Source: JBGAJN01 sp044224905
Lineage (GTDB): Bacteria > Verrucomicrobiota > Verrucomicrobiia > Limisphaerales > JBGAJN01
Direction of reading: 5' to 3'
Assembly (NCBI GenBank): GCA_044224905.1
Contig: JBGAJN010000002.1
Location: 1,302,001 to 1,366,000 of the forward strand
DNA: 64,000 nucleotides
The notes beneath the pieces are model-generated. The model saw only the letters and a program-made list of their open reading frames with translations, did not search any database and had not been told where the DNA came from. Numbering within the stretch: position 1 is the first letter of the stretch; each line of letters opens with the position of its first letter. A program made the translations under genes and the position numbers. Of the stretch, positions 15,752-25,041 are shown in pieces.

Positions 15752-17023
15752 ATGAAGAACCGATTCGTTTTGTCCGGCCTGCTTTTGCTCTGCGTCGCGA
15801 TTTCCTCCGTCGCGGCGCAGTCCGCGACCACGCCCTTGCCGGTGAAGCCCCTGCCAGAGGGGCGGCGTTATCTCTTCATGGTGGATGTTTCCGGCGGCAC
15901 CAAACATTGCCGCGACGCGATCGCCAAAACCGTTCACGATCTGGTGGCCTCGGGCATGAACGGTGAAATGAAAGCTGGCGATGCTTTTGCAATCTGGCCG
16001 TATCGCACGAAGGTGATGACCGACTTGTTCATGCCGCAGACGTGGATGCCGGCTGTCAAAAACGAACTCGCCAATCTTGCGAGCGAGTTCATTCTCCAGC
16101 AAAATTTCACCAACACGGCGTTGGCCCTCGTGGCGACTATGGAAGCAATGAAAGTGGTCGAGGCTTCGCGCGTGGCGACCATCCTGATCGTCAATGACGG
16201 GAGCGAGTATTTGCAAGGAACGCCCTACGATGCCTACGTAAATCAGATATACAAAGAGCACGCCATGGCGCTTTGGCGGGAGAAAAAGCCGTTCGTCACC
16301 ACCTTGCTGGGCGTGAAGGGCAATGTCGTCGGGTGCACTGTCAGTACGGGCAAGGAGATTGTCCTGCCGCAGATGCCCGAGGCGCTCCGGTCAGCATCCG
16401 TCGCTGAATCCGGCGGGAAAACCGCGCCCACATCGGCGGTCGTTCCAACTGCACCGCCTCCGACTCCGATCGTTCCGCCGACGCCCGCTGCCAGTGTGCC
16501 TCCAGAAATGGCCCGCACGCAGCCTCCGCGCGCGAACACTTTGCCGGCGGATACCGGTCCGGCTGTGGCGCTGCCGCTTCCGCCAGTCGCTGCAGCGTCT
16601 GCGCCCGTTCCTGCGTCGGCTCCCGCGCCGAAGGCTCCGACGGAGTTTGCGCCGCCTGCGCCCGCTGCCTATCAAGGAAATCCAGCCGCCGTTGCGGCAC
16701 CCGCGCCGGCACCCATGCCGACTGCTGCACCTGAGGCCCCTTTGGCGGCAGCACCTTCGTCCGTGGTCGTGGCGGCGGCATCTTCAGTTCTCGTGCCGCC
16801 GATTTCGGCACCCCGTGCGGAAGTCGCACCGCAACCAGCGCCGTCGCCCGCGGCACAAATTATCGGCGGTATTGTGCCTCCGATTTCGGGGTTTGAAGCT
16901 TCGCATCTCCTTTATCTCGCGATCGCTTTGGTCGTGGTGGCGGCACTGATTATCTGGATCATGGTTCGCGGTCGACGCGATCCCAAGAGCGCCAGCTTGA
17001 TCACGCGCTCCATGCGCCGCTAA
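15752..17023 (+). CDS. exported VWA-like protein with Pro/Ala-rich stalk and C-terminal membrane anchor
   Basis: 423 residues, ATG at 15752, 1 bp after the NYN gene. A signal peptide (MKNRFVLSGLLLLCVAISSVAA) is followed by an alpha/beta domain (about 25-210) with FMVDVSGGTKHCRDAI and ILIVNDGSEYLQG, which look like a degenerate VWA fold; the MIDAS motif DxSxS is reduced to DVSGG. Residues 230-385 are almost pure Ala/Pro/Val, a typical disordered spacer. The end is one TM helix (about 393-413) and a basic tail (RGRRDPKSASLITRSMRR). The protein would be tethered to the inner membrane with the VWA-like head in the periplasm. No function assigned. Confidence 0.7.
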   Translation: MKNRFVLSGLLLLCVAISSVAAQSATTPLPVKPLPEGRRYLFMVDVSGGTKHCRDAIAKTVHDLVASGMNGEMKAGDAFAIWPYRTKVMTDLFMPQTWMPAVKNELANLASEFILQQNFTNTALALVATMEAMKVVEASRVATILIVNDGSEYLQGTPYDAYVNQIYKEHAMALWREKKPFVTTLLGVKGNVVGCTVSTGKEIVLPQMPEALRSASVAESGGKTAPTSAVVPTAPPPTPIVPPTPAASVPPEMARTQPPRANTLPADTGPAVALPLPPVAAASAPVPASAPAPKAPTEFAPPAPAAYQGNPAAVAAPAPAPMPTAAPEAPLAAAPSSVVVAAASSVLVPPISAPRAEVAPQPAPSPAAQIIGGIVPPISGFEASHLLYLAIALVVVAALIIWIMVRGRRDPKSASLITRSMRR

Positions 17024-17054
17024 ACCATTCGCTAAGCCAGCGACGGCATTCTCT

Positions 17055-18119
17055 TCAATCGAACAGCGACAGCTGCGGTCCAGTTGGTCGTCGAAACGCC
17101 GCGATGGACAAATCCTTCGGCCTCACTTTGTCGAAGCCTGCTTTTCTCGACGCCACAGCGAACATCTTCTTGAATTGCTCTGCGAAAATTCCCTCGCCCC
17201 TCATCCGTGAGCCGAAGTTGGGATCGTTCAACTTGCCGCCGCGCAGTGAGCGAATTTGGTTCAACACCTTTTCTTTTCGATCTGGAAAATGCCTGGTGAG
17301 CCAATCCTCGAATAACGCGCTGACGGCGAAGGGCAGTCGCAGCGGCACGTAGCCCGCCGTGACCGCGCCCGCCTTGCGCGCGGCGGCGAGAATCGCCGGC
17401 ATCTCGTGATCGGTAATCGCGGGAATCACTGGCGCGACGAGCACGCCCACCGGCACGCCAGCCGCGGTGAGCTCTTCGATTGCGCGCAGGCGCATCGCGG
17501 GCAAAGCGGCGCGCGGTTCGAGCTTCGGCGTCAAAGTGGGATCGAGCGTCGTGACGGAAATGAAAACGATCACCGCGTTGAACTTCGCTAGTTCGCCCAG
17601 CACATCGGCGTCGCGCGTGACGAGATGGTTCTTGGTGACAATGCCGACGGGGTTGCGGAACTCTGCGAGCACTTCGAGGCAGCCGCGAGTGATGCGGAAG
17701 CGTCGCTCCGCCGGCTGATAACAATCCGTCACGCCGCTCAGCGCGATTACCTGCGGCTGCCATTTCGGTTTGGAAAGTTCACGCCGCAAAAGTTCGGGCG
17801 CGTTCTCTTTCACCATGATCTTCGTTTCGAAATCGAGCCCCGCGGAAAAGCCGAGATATTCGTGGAACGGCCGCGCGTAGCAGTAGACGCAGCCGTGTTC
17901 GCAGCCGCGATACGGATTGATGCTCGCTTCGAAGCCAATGTCCGGGCTGTCGTTGTAATTGATGATCGTCTGCGTGGAGTCGCGAAGGAAGACGGTGCGC
18001 GGCGCGGGATCGTCCTCGGGATTCCAGTCGATGTCGCGTTCGAGCCGGATCTCCTCGAAGCGGTTCACGGGATTGCTCGCCGTGCCGCGCCCGCGAATGG
18101 ATCGCTGCTCATCGCTCAC
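17055..18119 (-). CDS. PA0069/Rv2578c-family radical SAM protein
   Basis: 354 residues. The cluster motif is CEHGCVYCYAR (CxxxCxxC) within INPYRGCEHGCVYCYARP, binding one [4Fe-4S] that cleaves SAM. N-terminal RGRGTASNPVNRFE is the family's lead sequence. The barrel continues through LSGVTDCYQPAERRF, ITRGCLEVL, VVIVTKN-like VGIVTKNHLVTRD and ISVTTLDPTLTPKLEPRAALPAMRLRAI in parts. The C terminus is soluble and ends LSLFD. Distant relatives are spore photoproduct lyases; the physiological substrate of this subfamily is not known. It stands alone between a membrane protein and an ABC ATPase. Confidence 0.88.
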   Translation of the reverse strand: MSDEQRSIRGRGTASNPVNRFEEIRLERDIDWNPEDDPAPRTVFLRDSTQTIINYNDSPDIGFEASINPYRGCEHGCVYCYARPFHEYLGFSAGLDFETKIMVKENAPELLRRELSKPKWQPQVIALSGVTDCYQPAERRFRITRGCLEVLAEFRNPVGIVTKNHLVTRDADVLGELAKFNAVIVFISVTTLDPTLTPKLEPRAALPAMRLRAIEELTAAGVPVGVLVAPVIPAITDHEMPAILAAARKAGAVTAGYVPLRLPFAVSALFEDWLTRHFPDRKEKVLNQIRSLRGGKLNDPNFGSRMRGEGIFAEQFKKMFAVASRKAGFDKVRPKDLSIAAFRRPTGPQLSLFD

Positions 18120-18166
18120 GGGAAGACGATACCACAGCTGAGAGCACCGCCAATGGATCGCGGCAA

Positions 18167-18979
18167 TTAAACGACGACGTCGCCTTGTGGCGAGACCTTA
18201 AGGTGGAATCGACCACTGCTGCGGTGCAGTCTCACTTCTGCAGCGAAGGCTTCGGACAACAACCGCGAATTCAAGATCGTGCGACGCGGTCCCGACGCGA
18301 GCACCGCGCCAGCTTTGAGCATCAAGACGTGCGTGAAGATCGGAGTGATTTCCTCCACGTGATGCGTGACGAGCACGAGGGTGGGGGAGTTCTTCTGGCG
18401 CGCGAGGCGGTTGAGGAATTGCAGGAAGTGTTCACGCGCGGCGGGATCGAGCCCGGCACAAGGCTCGTCGAGAATGAGGAGCGACGGTCGCGCCATCAGC
18501 GCACGCGCGATGAGGACGCGTTGGCGCTCGCCTTGCGAAAGCACGGACCACGGTCGCGCTGCGACATAGCTGCACTCGACGCGTTGCAACAATCGCGCCG
18601 CTTGCGCGCGATCGGCGGCGCTGGGCGTGCCCCAGAAATCGATCATCGCGTATTTGCCGCTGGCGACGGTGTCGAGCGCGGGTTCCGTCTCCGCCATCAT
18701 CTGGCGGATCGACGAACTCACAATGCCGATGTGCGTTCGCAAGTCGCGCCAGTCGGATTCACCGTAACGTTGCCCGAGAAGATCAATGTCCCCGGAGGTG
18801 GGCATGAAATAACCGGTTAGCGCGGCGAGCAGCGAAGTCTTCCCGGAACCGTTCGCGCCGAGAATTACCCAATGCTGTCCGCGTTCGACGCGCCAGTTGA
18901 CCTCGCGAAGGATCTTCGTGCCATCACGAGTGATGCTGAGTTGCGAGATGTTGAGGACAGGTGCCGGGCTCTTCTTCAT
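18167..18979 (-). CDS. ABC-type ATP-binding protein overlapping the SulP gene
   Basis: 270 residues, ATG at 18979, overlapping the SulP stop codon by an ATGA. Walker A is GANGSGKT (about 39-46), the signature is LSQGERQRV, Walker B is LLILDEPCAGLDP, and the switch His is in VLVTHHVEE. The C terminus has an extra 30 residues (SSGRFHLKVSPQGDVVV). It matches ABC ATPases of the ModF/YlmA type. No permease or binding protein gene is near. The overlap with SulP argues for translational coupling, so the ATPase may regulate or energise SulP, or act as a stand-alone (ABC-F/ModF-like) protein. Confidence 0.9.
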   Translation of the reverse strand: MKKSPAPVLNISQLSITRDGTKILREVNWRVERGQHWVILGANGSGKTSLLAALTGYFMPTSGDIDLLGQRYGESDWRDLRTHIGIVSSSIRQMMAETEPALDTVASGKYAMIDFWGTPSAADRAQAARLLQRVECSYVAARPWSVLSQGERQRVLIARALMARPSLLILDEPCAGLDPAAREHFLQFLNRLARQKNSPTLVLVTHHVEEITPIFTHVLMLKAGAVLASGPRRTILNSRLLSEAFAAEVRLHRSSGRFHLKVSPQGDVVV

Positions 18980-20670
18980 TTTGCTGGCTTCGATTCTGCC
19001 AGTAACTGGCGCGCGCGTTCCAGCGCTGTGTCGACATTTTCGCAGAGGTTATCTTCCCCCAGCCATTCGATGAATCCACTGCGGGACATTGCCATGAGCG
19101 GTTGCGAGTGCGGGCCGGCGAGGATCATTTGCTTGCCATGATGGCGCATCCGGTGCGCGATGTCTTCGAGCGCTTCGAGGCCGGTGGCGTCGATCGCGAG
19201 TACTTGGCGCATCTTGATGACGAGGATTTTGGTTTCTTGATTCGAGCGACGCAACGCGGTCTCGAGTTTGTCCGCCGCGCCGAAGAGAAACGCGCCGTAG
19301 ACGCTGTAAACCATCACGCCTTTGGGAATCGCTTTTCCGGTAATCGAATCGCCCGGCGCCTCGTCGAACCGGCGTTCCTCACCGGCCGTGATCTGAGTCG
19401 TTTCGGAGATGCGTTTGATGAACAGAAAAGCCGCCATCATCATGCCCACTTCCACGGCGATGGTGATGTCGAACACGACGGTGAGAAAAAATGTGCCGAG
19501 GAAAACGGCGGAGTCGCTTTTCGGCCATTTGGTGATGCGCGCGAAGTTATGCCATTCGCCCATGTTGATCGCCACGTTGACGAGCACCGCGCTGAGAACG
19601 GGCAGGGGAATGAACTTCGCGAGCGGCGCAGCGGCGAGGATAATCGCGAGGATCGTCAACGCGTGAATCATTCCGGCGACCGGCGTGCGGCCGCCGCTGC
19701 GGATGTTGATCGCTGTGCGAGCGATCGCGCCCGTGGCGGGCAAGCCACCGAATAGTGAACTGCCGATATTCGCCAGGCCTTGTGCCATCAATTCCTGATT
19801 CGAGTCGTGCCGGTCATCGATCATGCCGTCGGCAACTACGGCGCAGAGCAAAGATTCAATCGCGGCCAGCAACGCGATCGTGAACGCAGGCCGGATCAAG
19901 TTCTGCAAGTTCGCCCAATCCACTGACGGCCAAGACAACGCAGGCAGACCTTGCGGAATTGCGTTCGCACCATATCGGCTTCCAATGGTCTCTACGTTCA
20001 GTTGAAACATCGCGACCGCGAGCGTGCCCAGCACCACGACGACGATTGATGCGGGCACGCGTCGCCCCCAACTTATCGGCCAGAATTTGATGAGCGCGAA
20101 CGTGACGCCAGCGAGCGCGGTGCTCTGCCAGTTGAATGTGTCGAGACTTTCCGCGAGCGCCTTCATGCGTTCGATGAATTCGCCGGGATTTTTCTCCATG
20201 GTCAGCCCGAGGAAATCCTTCACCTGCGTGGTGAAGATCACGACGGCGATTCCTGCCGTGAAGCCCGCTGTGACAGGGAAGGGGATGAACTTGATCATCG
20301 TGCCCGCGCGCATCGCGCCCATGACCACGAGCATCACGCCCGCCATCAAAGTGCAGAGTATCAGATTCGCCGCGCCGTAATTACCCGCCACCGCAACTAC
20401 GATTGGGATGAACGCTGCCGTCGGCCCGCCAATCTGCACGCGTGAACCGCCGAGGGCGGAAATGAGAAATCCCGCAATGACGGCGGTAAAGATTCCCGCG
20501 GCCGGTGTGGAGTTGGAAGCAATGCCCAGCGCCATCGCGAGCGACAGCGCCACGATTCCGACGGTGGTTCCGGCGGCGAGATCCGCAAAGAAATCTCCGC
20601 GTCGATAGCTTTTCAGGCAGTCGATCAGCTTGGGGCGGAATTGGAAAACAGCTTTTTTGGTTTCTTCCAT
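18976..20670 (-). CDS. SulP-family anion transporter with STAS domain
   Basis: 564 residues. Cytoplasmic start YRRGDFFADLAAGTTVGIVALSLAMALGI is the SulP entry helix; about 10-12 further hydrophobic segments follow, including the family signature GGSRVQIGGPTAAFIPIV and the second helix pair TGAIARTAINIRSGGRTPVAG. The last 110 residues are a STAS domain (VYSVYGAFLFGAADKLETAL ... IKMRQVLAIDATGLEAL), like anti-sigma factor antagonists. It would move sulfate, bicarbonate or another inorganic anion with Na+ or H+. It is transcribed first and overlaps the ABC ATPase gene by 4 bp, which suggests co-regulation. Confidence 0.92.
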   Translation of the reverse strand: MEETKKAVFQFRPKLIDCLKSYRRGDFFADLAAGTTVGIVALSLAMALGIASNSTPAAGIFTAVIAGFLISALGGSRVQIGGPTAAFIPIVVAVAGNYGAANLILCTLMAGVMLVVMGAMRAGTMIKFIPFPVTAGFTAGIAVVIFTTQVKDFLGLTMEKNPGEFIERMKALAESLDTFNWQSTALAGVTFALIKFWPISWGRRVPASIVVVVLGTLAVAMFQLNVETIGSRYGANAIPQGLPALSWPSVDWANLQNLIRPAFTIALLAAIESLLCAVVADGMIDDRHDSNQELMAQGLANIGSSLFGGLPATGAIARTAINIRSGGRTPVAGMIHALTILAIILAAAPLAKFIPLPVLSAVLVNVAINMGEWHNFARITKWPKSDSAVFLGTFFLTVVFDITIAVEVGMMMAAFLFIKRISETTQITAGEERRFDEAPGDSITGKAIPKGVMVYSVYGAFLFGAADKLETALRRSNQETKILVIKMRQVLAIDATGLEALEDIAHRMRHHGKQMILAGPHSQPLMAMSRSGFIEWLGEDNLCENVDTALERARQLLAESKPAK

Positions 20671-20750
20671 CTGAGCAGCGAATTTCCGGCGGAACGCAGG
20701 CGCCCCGCAAAAGCATCGCTTGTGTGTCGAGAGAAAGGCTAATCTCCGGC

Positions 20751-21557
20751 ATGGGCAAGCCCAAAAACATTGAGTTCGTAAACGGCCTCGTCATTCCGAT
20801 CCTCTACGAGGACCGCAGCGTGATGGCCATCGACAAGCCGCCGGGCTGGCTCCTCGCTCCGGACTCGTGGGAGAACACCGCGCGCAATCTCCAGCTCGCG
20901 CTCAACTCTTCCATTCAGGCGCGCGAGTATTGGGCGCAATCGCGCAACATCAAATTCCTCCGTTACGTTCACCGGCTCGACGCCGACACGAGCGGTGTGC
21001 TGTTGCTCGCCAAAAGCATGGGCGCGGTGACCGCTTACACCGAGTTGTTTGAAACGCGCAGCGTGGAAAAAGTGTACCTCTCCGTCGTGCAAGGTGTCCC
21101 GCGGCAAAAGGAATGGACTTCCCGCGCCATGCTCGCGCCACAACCAGGCGCCGTCGGTCGCATGATCGTGGACAATCAGAATGGCAAGGACGCCGAAACG
21201 CATTTCAAGGTCCTCGCCACGCGGGAAAACTCCGCGCTGGTTGAAGCGCATCCAACCACGGGCCGCACGCACCAGATTCGCGTGCATCTTGCCGACTCCG
21301 GCTATCCCGTCGTCAACGACCCGCTCTACGGTCCAAACGCCGCGAAGCCGGCAAAAGGTTTCGTGCGCCTCGCGCTGCGTGCCGTGAAGATCAATTACCC
21401 CGATCCTTTCCTGAAGCGCCGGATTTACATCAACGCGCCGGCGGAAGAATTCGTTCGCGAGTTTGGTTACAAGCCGAGCGACCTGCCCGCGCGACCGGTG
21501 AAGCCTGCGAGTGAGCGCGAGGCGAAGCCGTCGAAACCAACGGCACCGAAGAAATGA
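20751..21557 (+). CDS. RluA-family 23S rRNA/tRNA pseudouridine synthase
   Basis: 268 residues with ATG 20751. Motifs: ILYEDRSVMAIDKPPGW near the start, the catalytic Asp in YVHRLDADTSGVLL (about 77), the KVYLSVVQG and DNQNGKDAETHFKVL region, and TGRTHQIRVHLADSGYPVVNDPLYG typical for the RluA/RluC core. No S4 domain is seen at the N terminus. The C-terminal 30 residues are Pro/Lys/Ala-rich. The enzyme changes one or a few uridines to pseudouridine in RNA; the target site cannot be told. Confidence 0.92.
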   Translation: MGKPKNIEFVNGLVIPILYEDRSVMAIDKPPGWLLAPDSWENTARNLQLALNSSIQAREYWAQSRNIKFLRYVHRLDADTSGVLLLAKSMGAVTAYTELFETRSVEKVYLSVVQGVPRQKEWTSRAMLAPQPGAVGRMIVDNQNGKDAETHFKVLATRENSALVEAHPTTGRTHQIRVHLADSGYPVVNDPLYGPNAAKPAKGFVRLALRAVKINYPDPFLKRRIYINAPAEEFVREFGYKPSDLPARPVKPASEREAKPSKPTAPKK

Positions 21558-21651
21558 GTTTCCTTCGCGGCGTTGCGCGTGATTGCCCCGCAGGAAGTTG
21601 CTGCCCAACTTTTGATTGCTTCACGTGCGGACAGTGCCCAAAGATTCGCCC

Positions 21652-22071
21652 GTGAAACTTTCCGTCAAGAGTGACTACGCCGCCCGCGCCGTGCTGACGC
21701 TCGCGCGCAATCATCAGGCTGGCGAGGTCACGCGCGCCGACGATCTCGCGAAGGAGCATGGCATCCCGGGCAATTACCTCGTGCAGATTTTGATCGAGCT
21801 CAAATCTAAGCAGATCGTCAAAAGCCAGCGCGGCAAGGAAGGCGGCTACCTCCTTGGGCGACCGCCGGCGGCCATCACGCTCGGCGATATCCTGCGCGCC
21901 GTGCATGGATCCGTATTTGATAGTCCCGCGTTGAGCGATGCCAAGTGTCCGCCGGAAATTCGCGCTGCATGGAAACGCCTTCAGGCCGCCGCCGACGCTG
22001 CCGCCGACGCGATCAACTTTCAGCAGCTTCTCGATCAAAGCACCGAGAAGGAAAAGATGTATTATATCTGA
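21652..22071 (+). CDS. Rrf2-family transcriptional regulator
   Basis: 139 residues with GTG 21652 chosen because it gives the normal VKLSVKSDYAARAVLTLA start; an ATG 12 codons upstream would add an unconserved stretch. The winged helix holds DLAKEHGIPGNYLVQILIELK and the wing SQRGKEGGYLLGRPPAAITLGDIL. IscR and NsrR bind a [2Fe-2S] or [4Fe-4S] cluster with three Cys; here only one Cys (AKCPPE) is present in that place, so the cluster is probably lost or different. It may sense by another ligand. Target genes unknown; the next gene is an exported esterase. Confidence 0.88.
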   Translation: MKLSVKSDYAARAVLTLARNHQAGEVTRADDLAKEHGIPGNYLVQILIELKSKQIVKSQRGKEGGYLLGRPPAAITLGDILRAVHGSVFDSPALSDAKCPPEIRAAWKRLQAAADAAADAINFQQLLDQSTEKEKMYYI

Positions 22072-22130
22072 GGGGCGGTCGCTCAACTTCACAGTTTCCA
22101 TCGCTTGCGGGCTTCGCTAGTTTTCGCGCC

Positions 22131-23003
22131 ATGAATTTCCGATGGATCGTGGGCTTCGTGTTGCTAGCCGCCGGGTTTGCGCGGGCCGAGGATGAGTTTC
22201 GGCCGACGCCGGATCACGAGGTGCAGCCCGGCGTGCCGCACGGGACGCTCACGCAACTCACCAACTGGCATTCGAAGATTTTCACCAACACGGTCCGCGA
22301 TTGGTGGGTGTATGTGCCGGCGCAGTATCGCAAGGAGAAGCCCGCTGCGGTGATGGTGTTTCAGGACGGGCACGATTACGTGAACCCGAAAGGTTCGTGG
22401 CGCGTGCCCACGGTGTTTGACAATCTCATCGCCAAGGGCGAGATGCCGGTGACGATCGCCATTTTGATCAACCCCGGACACAACGGCAGCTTCAAGCCGC
22501 AGAATCCATGGCGCGTGAGCAATCGCAGCTTCGAGTACGATTCACTCGGGGATCGGTACGCGCGGATGCTGATCGAAGAAATCCTGCCCGAGGTGAAGAA
22601 GAATTACGCGATCACGGATGATCCGAATGGCCGCGCGATTTGCGGCGCGAGCAGTGGAGGCATTTGTTCTTTCACCGTGGCGTGGGAACGGCCGGATCAA
22701 TTCCGCAAGGTGCTCAGCACGATTGGGAGCTTCGTCGATTTGCGCGGCGGGCACGTTTATCCCTATTTGATCCGCAAGACAGAGCGGAAACCGATCCGCG
22801 TCTTTCTGCAAGACACGAGCGGCGATCTGGATAATCCGTTCGGCAACTGGCCGCTGGCGAATCAAATGATGGCGTCGTCGCTTAATTACATGAAGTACGA
22901 CGTGAAGTTCGATTACGTGGAAGGTTACGGCCACAACAGCAAGCGCGGCGGGTCGATTTTCCCCGAGGCGTTGAAGTGGCTGTGGCGCGATTATCCGAAG
23001 TGA
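22131..23003 (+). CDS. exported enterochelin esterase-like alpha/beta hydrolase
   Basis: 290 residues, ATG 22131, signal peptide MNFRWIVGFVLLAAGFARA. The fold is like Fes/esterase D: RDWWVYVPAQYRKEKPAAVMVFQDG, then the nucleophile motif GASSGG (Ser174) in a GxSxG setting. The region before it (DYARMLIEEILPEVKKNYAI) and the C terminus (GYGHNSKRGG, candidate catalytic His) fit. Acts in the periplasm, perhaps on siderophores, acetyl-sugars or phenolic esters; the exact substrate is not visible. Confidence 0.85.
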   Translation: MNFRWIVGFVLLAAGFARAEDEFRPTPDHEVQPGVPHGTLTQLTNWHSKIFTNTVRDWWVYVPAQYRKEKPAAVMVFQDGHDYVNPKGSWRVPTVFDNLIAKGEMPVTIAILINPGHNGSFKPQNPWRVSNRSFEYDSLGDRYARMLIEEILPEVKKNYAITDDPNGRAICGASSGGICSFTVAWERPDQFRKVLSTIGSFVDLRGGHVYPYLIRKTERKPIRVFLQDTSGDLDNPFGNWPLANQMMASSLNYMKYDVKFDYVEGYGHNSKRGGSIFPEALKWLWRDYPK

Positions 23004-23082
23004 ATTTTGTGTCGGGGCTTGCTTCCTTGGCGGAGCTGAACCAATTTCAGGTCGTCGGTGGACCGCAGAAAGATTCAAGTTC

Positions 23083-23475
23083 ATGCAAATTACCAAACAA
23101 CTGGCTCTCTTCCTTGATAACCGTCCCGGTACGCTCGCACGCGTGAGCGAAGCCCTGGCCAAAGCGAAAATCAACATCTACGCCTTCTCCATCAGCGACA
23201 CGGTGGATCACAGCGTTGTCCGCATGGTGGTGAGTGACCCGACTCGTGCCTTGCGATTGTTCGAGGAGCACAACGTGCTCGTGGTGGACGATGACGTGGT
23301 GATGATCGAAGGAGATAATCGCCCGGGATCGCTCTCGAAAATCTGTCAGAAGCTCGCCGATGCGAAGGTGAACATCGAGTACGCGTATTGCGCCACGCCG
23401 CCGAACGCCAAGCGCGGGCTGCTTATCCTGCGGGTTTCGAATGCGGCTAAGGCGTTGAAGGTGTTGAACAGCTAG
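23083..23475 (+). CDS. tandem ACT-domain protein
   Basis: 130 residues made of two ACT domains: ITKQLALFLDNRPGTLARVSEALAKAKINIYAFSI (1-70 region) and DDVVMIEGDNRPGSLSKICQKLADAKVNIEYAYCA (70-130 region). Each shows the NRPG(T/S)L loop that binds amino acids. Such stand-alone proteins are found near aspartate-kinase or amino acid regulators and are thought to bind a small ligand and control a partner. It is upstream of a GH13 enzyme and the gltBD operon; a direct link is not shown. Confidence 0.9.
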   Translation: MQITKQLALFLDNRPGTLARVSEALAKAKINIYAFSISDTVDHSVVRMVVSDPTRALRLFEEHNVLVVDDDVVMIEGDNRPGSLSKICQKLADAKVNIEYAYCATPPNAKRGLLILRVSNAAKALKVLNS

Positions 23476-23520
23476 ACGTCCATCCATCCCGGGCGATTGG
23501 CAATTGAATTGGGATTGCCG

Positions 23521-25041
23521 ATGAACCATCCGCTGCTCTACGAAATCAACACGCGTTGCTGGCTGCGTGAGCTGTCCGCGCAGGCCGGTCGAACCGTGGA
23601 TCTGGCGTCCGTTCCCGAGACCGAGTTTGAGCGTTGGCAGGAGCTTGGCTTCACCCATATCTGGTTGATGGGGGTGTGGACCACGGGGCCGCGAGCGCGT
23701 CAGGAATCGCTCGATAGTCTGGAACTACGCAAGCAACACGACGCATTCTTTCCCGGTGCCCCGACCACCGATCTGCTCGCTTCGCCATTTGCCATTGCGG
23801 AGTATACGGTGCCTCATGCGCTTGGCGGCGAAGCGGGATTGAAGAAGTTCCGCGGCAAACTGCACAAACGCGGGCTCAAACTGATCCTCGACTTCGTGCC
23901 GAATCATGTGGGGCTCGATCATCCGTGGATTTCGGAGCATCCCGAGTATTTCGTGCGCAGTGCGGACGAAATACCCGAGGCGTTTCTGCACGAGACGCGT
24001 GACGGCCCGCGTTGGATCGCGCACGGAAAGGACCCGAACTTCTACGCATGGACCGACACGGCGCAGCTGGATTATCGACGCGCCGACGTGCGTGGGGCGA
24101 TTCAGGGCGTGCTCATGAACTTGGCCAAACGCTGCGACGGCGTGCGTTGTGATATGGCGATGCTTTTGCTCAACAATGTCTTCGCGCACACCTGGCGCAA
24201 AGTGCCGTCGGTGAACACCGCTCCCGATACGGAATTCTGGGCGGATGCGATTGAGGCTATCCGCGTTGGGCAACCGGGCTTTTTGTTTCTTGGCGAGGTG
24301 TATTGGGATCTGGAAGCGCGAATGCAGGCGTTGGGGTTTGATTTCACATACGACAAGCAGCTTTACGATTTCGTGATTTACCAGCACCTCGCCGAAGTGC
24401 GTCCTTATCTTTTACGACGTTCTCCGGAATTTCTCGCCGCAAGCGCGCACTTCCTCGAAAACCACGACGAGGACCGTGTGGCGGCGAAATTGACTCTGGC
24501 GGAACACCGCGCGGCGGCGTTGCTCATGTTCGGTTTGCCGGGAATGCGCCTGCTTCACGACGGTCAACTGACCGGTGCGCGGATCAAAACGCCGGTGCAA
24601 TTCGGGCAATGGCCCGCTGAAGCGCCGCAGTCAGAGATTGAAGCGCTATATGAATATCTGTTGGCGGCGTTGATCATCTCGTCGGTGGGGAAAGGCGATT
24701 TCAAGATTGTTGATCCGGCGCCTGCCTGGCCGGACAATTCGACACACGAGAATTTTGTCCTCGTTCAATGGCGCTCTGGAGCGGGGGAGTTCGATCTGGT
24801 GGTGGTGAATCTTTCGCCGGAGCCGAGCCAATGCCACGTGCCGTTGGCGGGCGAGGATGTCCGGGACTACAATTGGGAGATGAAAGATCTTCTCGGTGAA
24901 GAACAGTATCTGCGACGTGGCGACGAAATTGGAAACCGCGGCTTGTACTTGGATCTGCCGCCCTACGGTGCCCAGTTGTTCCACTTCCGGCCGCTGACTT
25001 ACTCCGAAAGCTTTCTGGAAGCCCGCGCGGCGAAGTTTTAG
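23521..25041 (+). CDS. alpha-amylase family (GH13) glycosidase or transglycosylase
   Basis: 506 residues, ATG at 23521. The GH13 barrel motifs appear in order: DFVPNHVG (region I), GVRCDMAM (region II, catalytic Asp211), FLGEVYWD (region III, catalytic acid Glu259), ENHDEDR (region IV, Asp316). The N terminus is NHPLLYEINTRCWLREL and the C-terminal beta domain follows from about 420. No signal peptide, so it is cytosolic. Probably acts on alpha-1,4 glucans or maltosyl/trehalose compounds; Trp-rich first strand fits the subfamily of cytosolic maltogenic-like enzymes. No glycogen genes are next to it. Confidence 0.88.
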   Translation: MNHPLLYEINTRCWLRELSAQAGRTVDLASVPETEFERWQELGFTHIWLMGVWTTGPRARQESLDSLELRKQHDAFFPGAPTTDLLASPFAIAEYTVPHALGGEAGLKKFRGKLHKRGLKLILDFVPNHVGLDHPWISEHPEYFVRSADEIPEAFLHETRDGPRWIAHGKDPNFYAWTDTAQLDYRRADVRGAIQGVLMNLAKRCDGVRCDMAMLLLNNVFAHTWRKVPSVNTAPDTEFWADAIEAIRVGQPGFLFLGEVYWDLEARMQALGFDFTYDKQLYDFVIYQHLAEVRPYLLRRSPEFLAASAHFLENHDEDRVAAKLTLAEHRAAALLMFGLPGMRLLHDGQLTGARIKTPVQFGQWPAEAPQSEIEALYEYLLAALIISSVGKGDFKIVDPAPAWPDNSTHENFVLVQWRSGAGEFDLVVVNLSPEPSQCHVPLAGEDVRDYNWEMKDLLGEEQYLRRGDEIGNRGLYLDLPPYGAQLFHFRPLTYSESFLEARAAKF

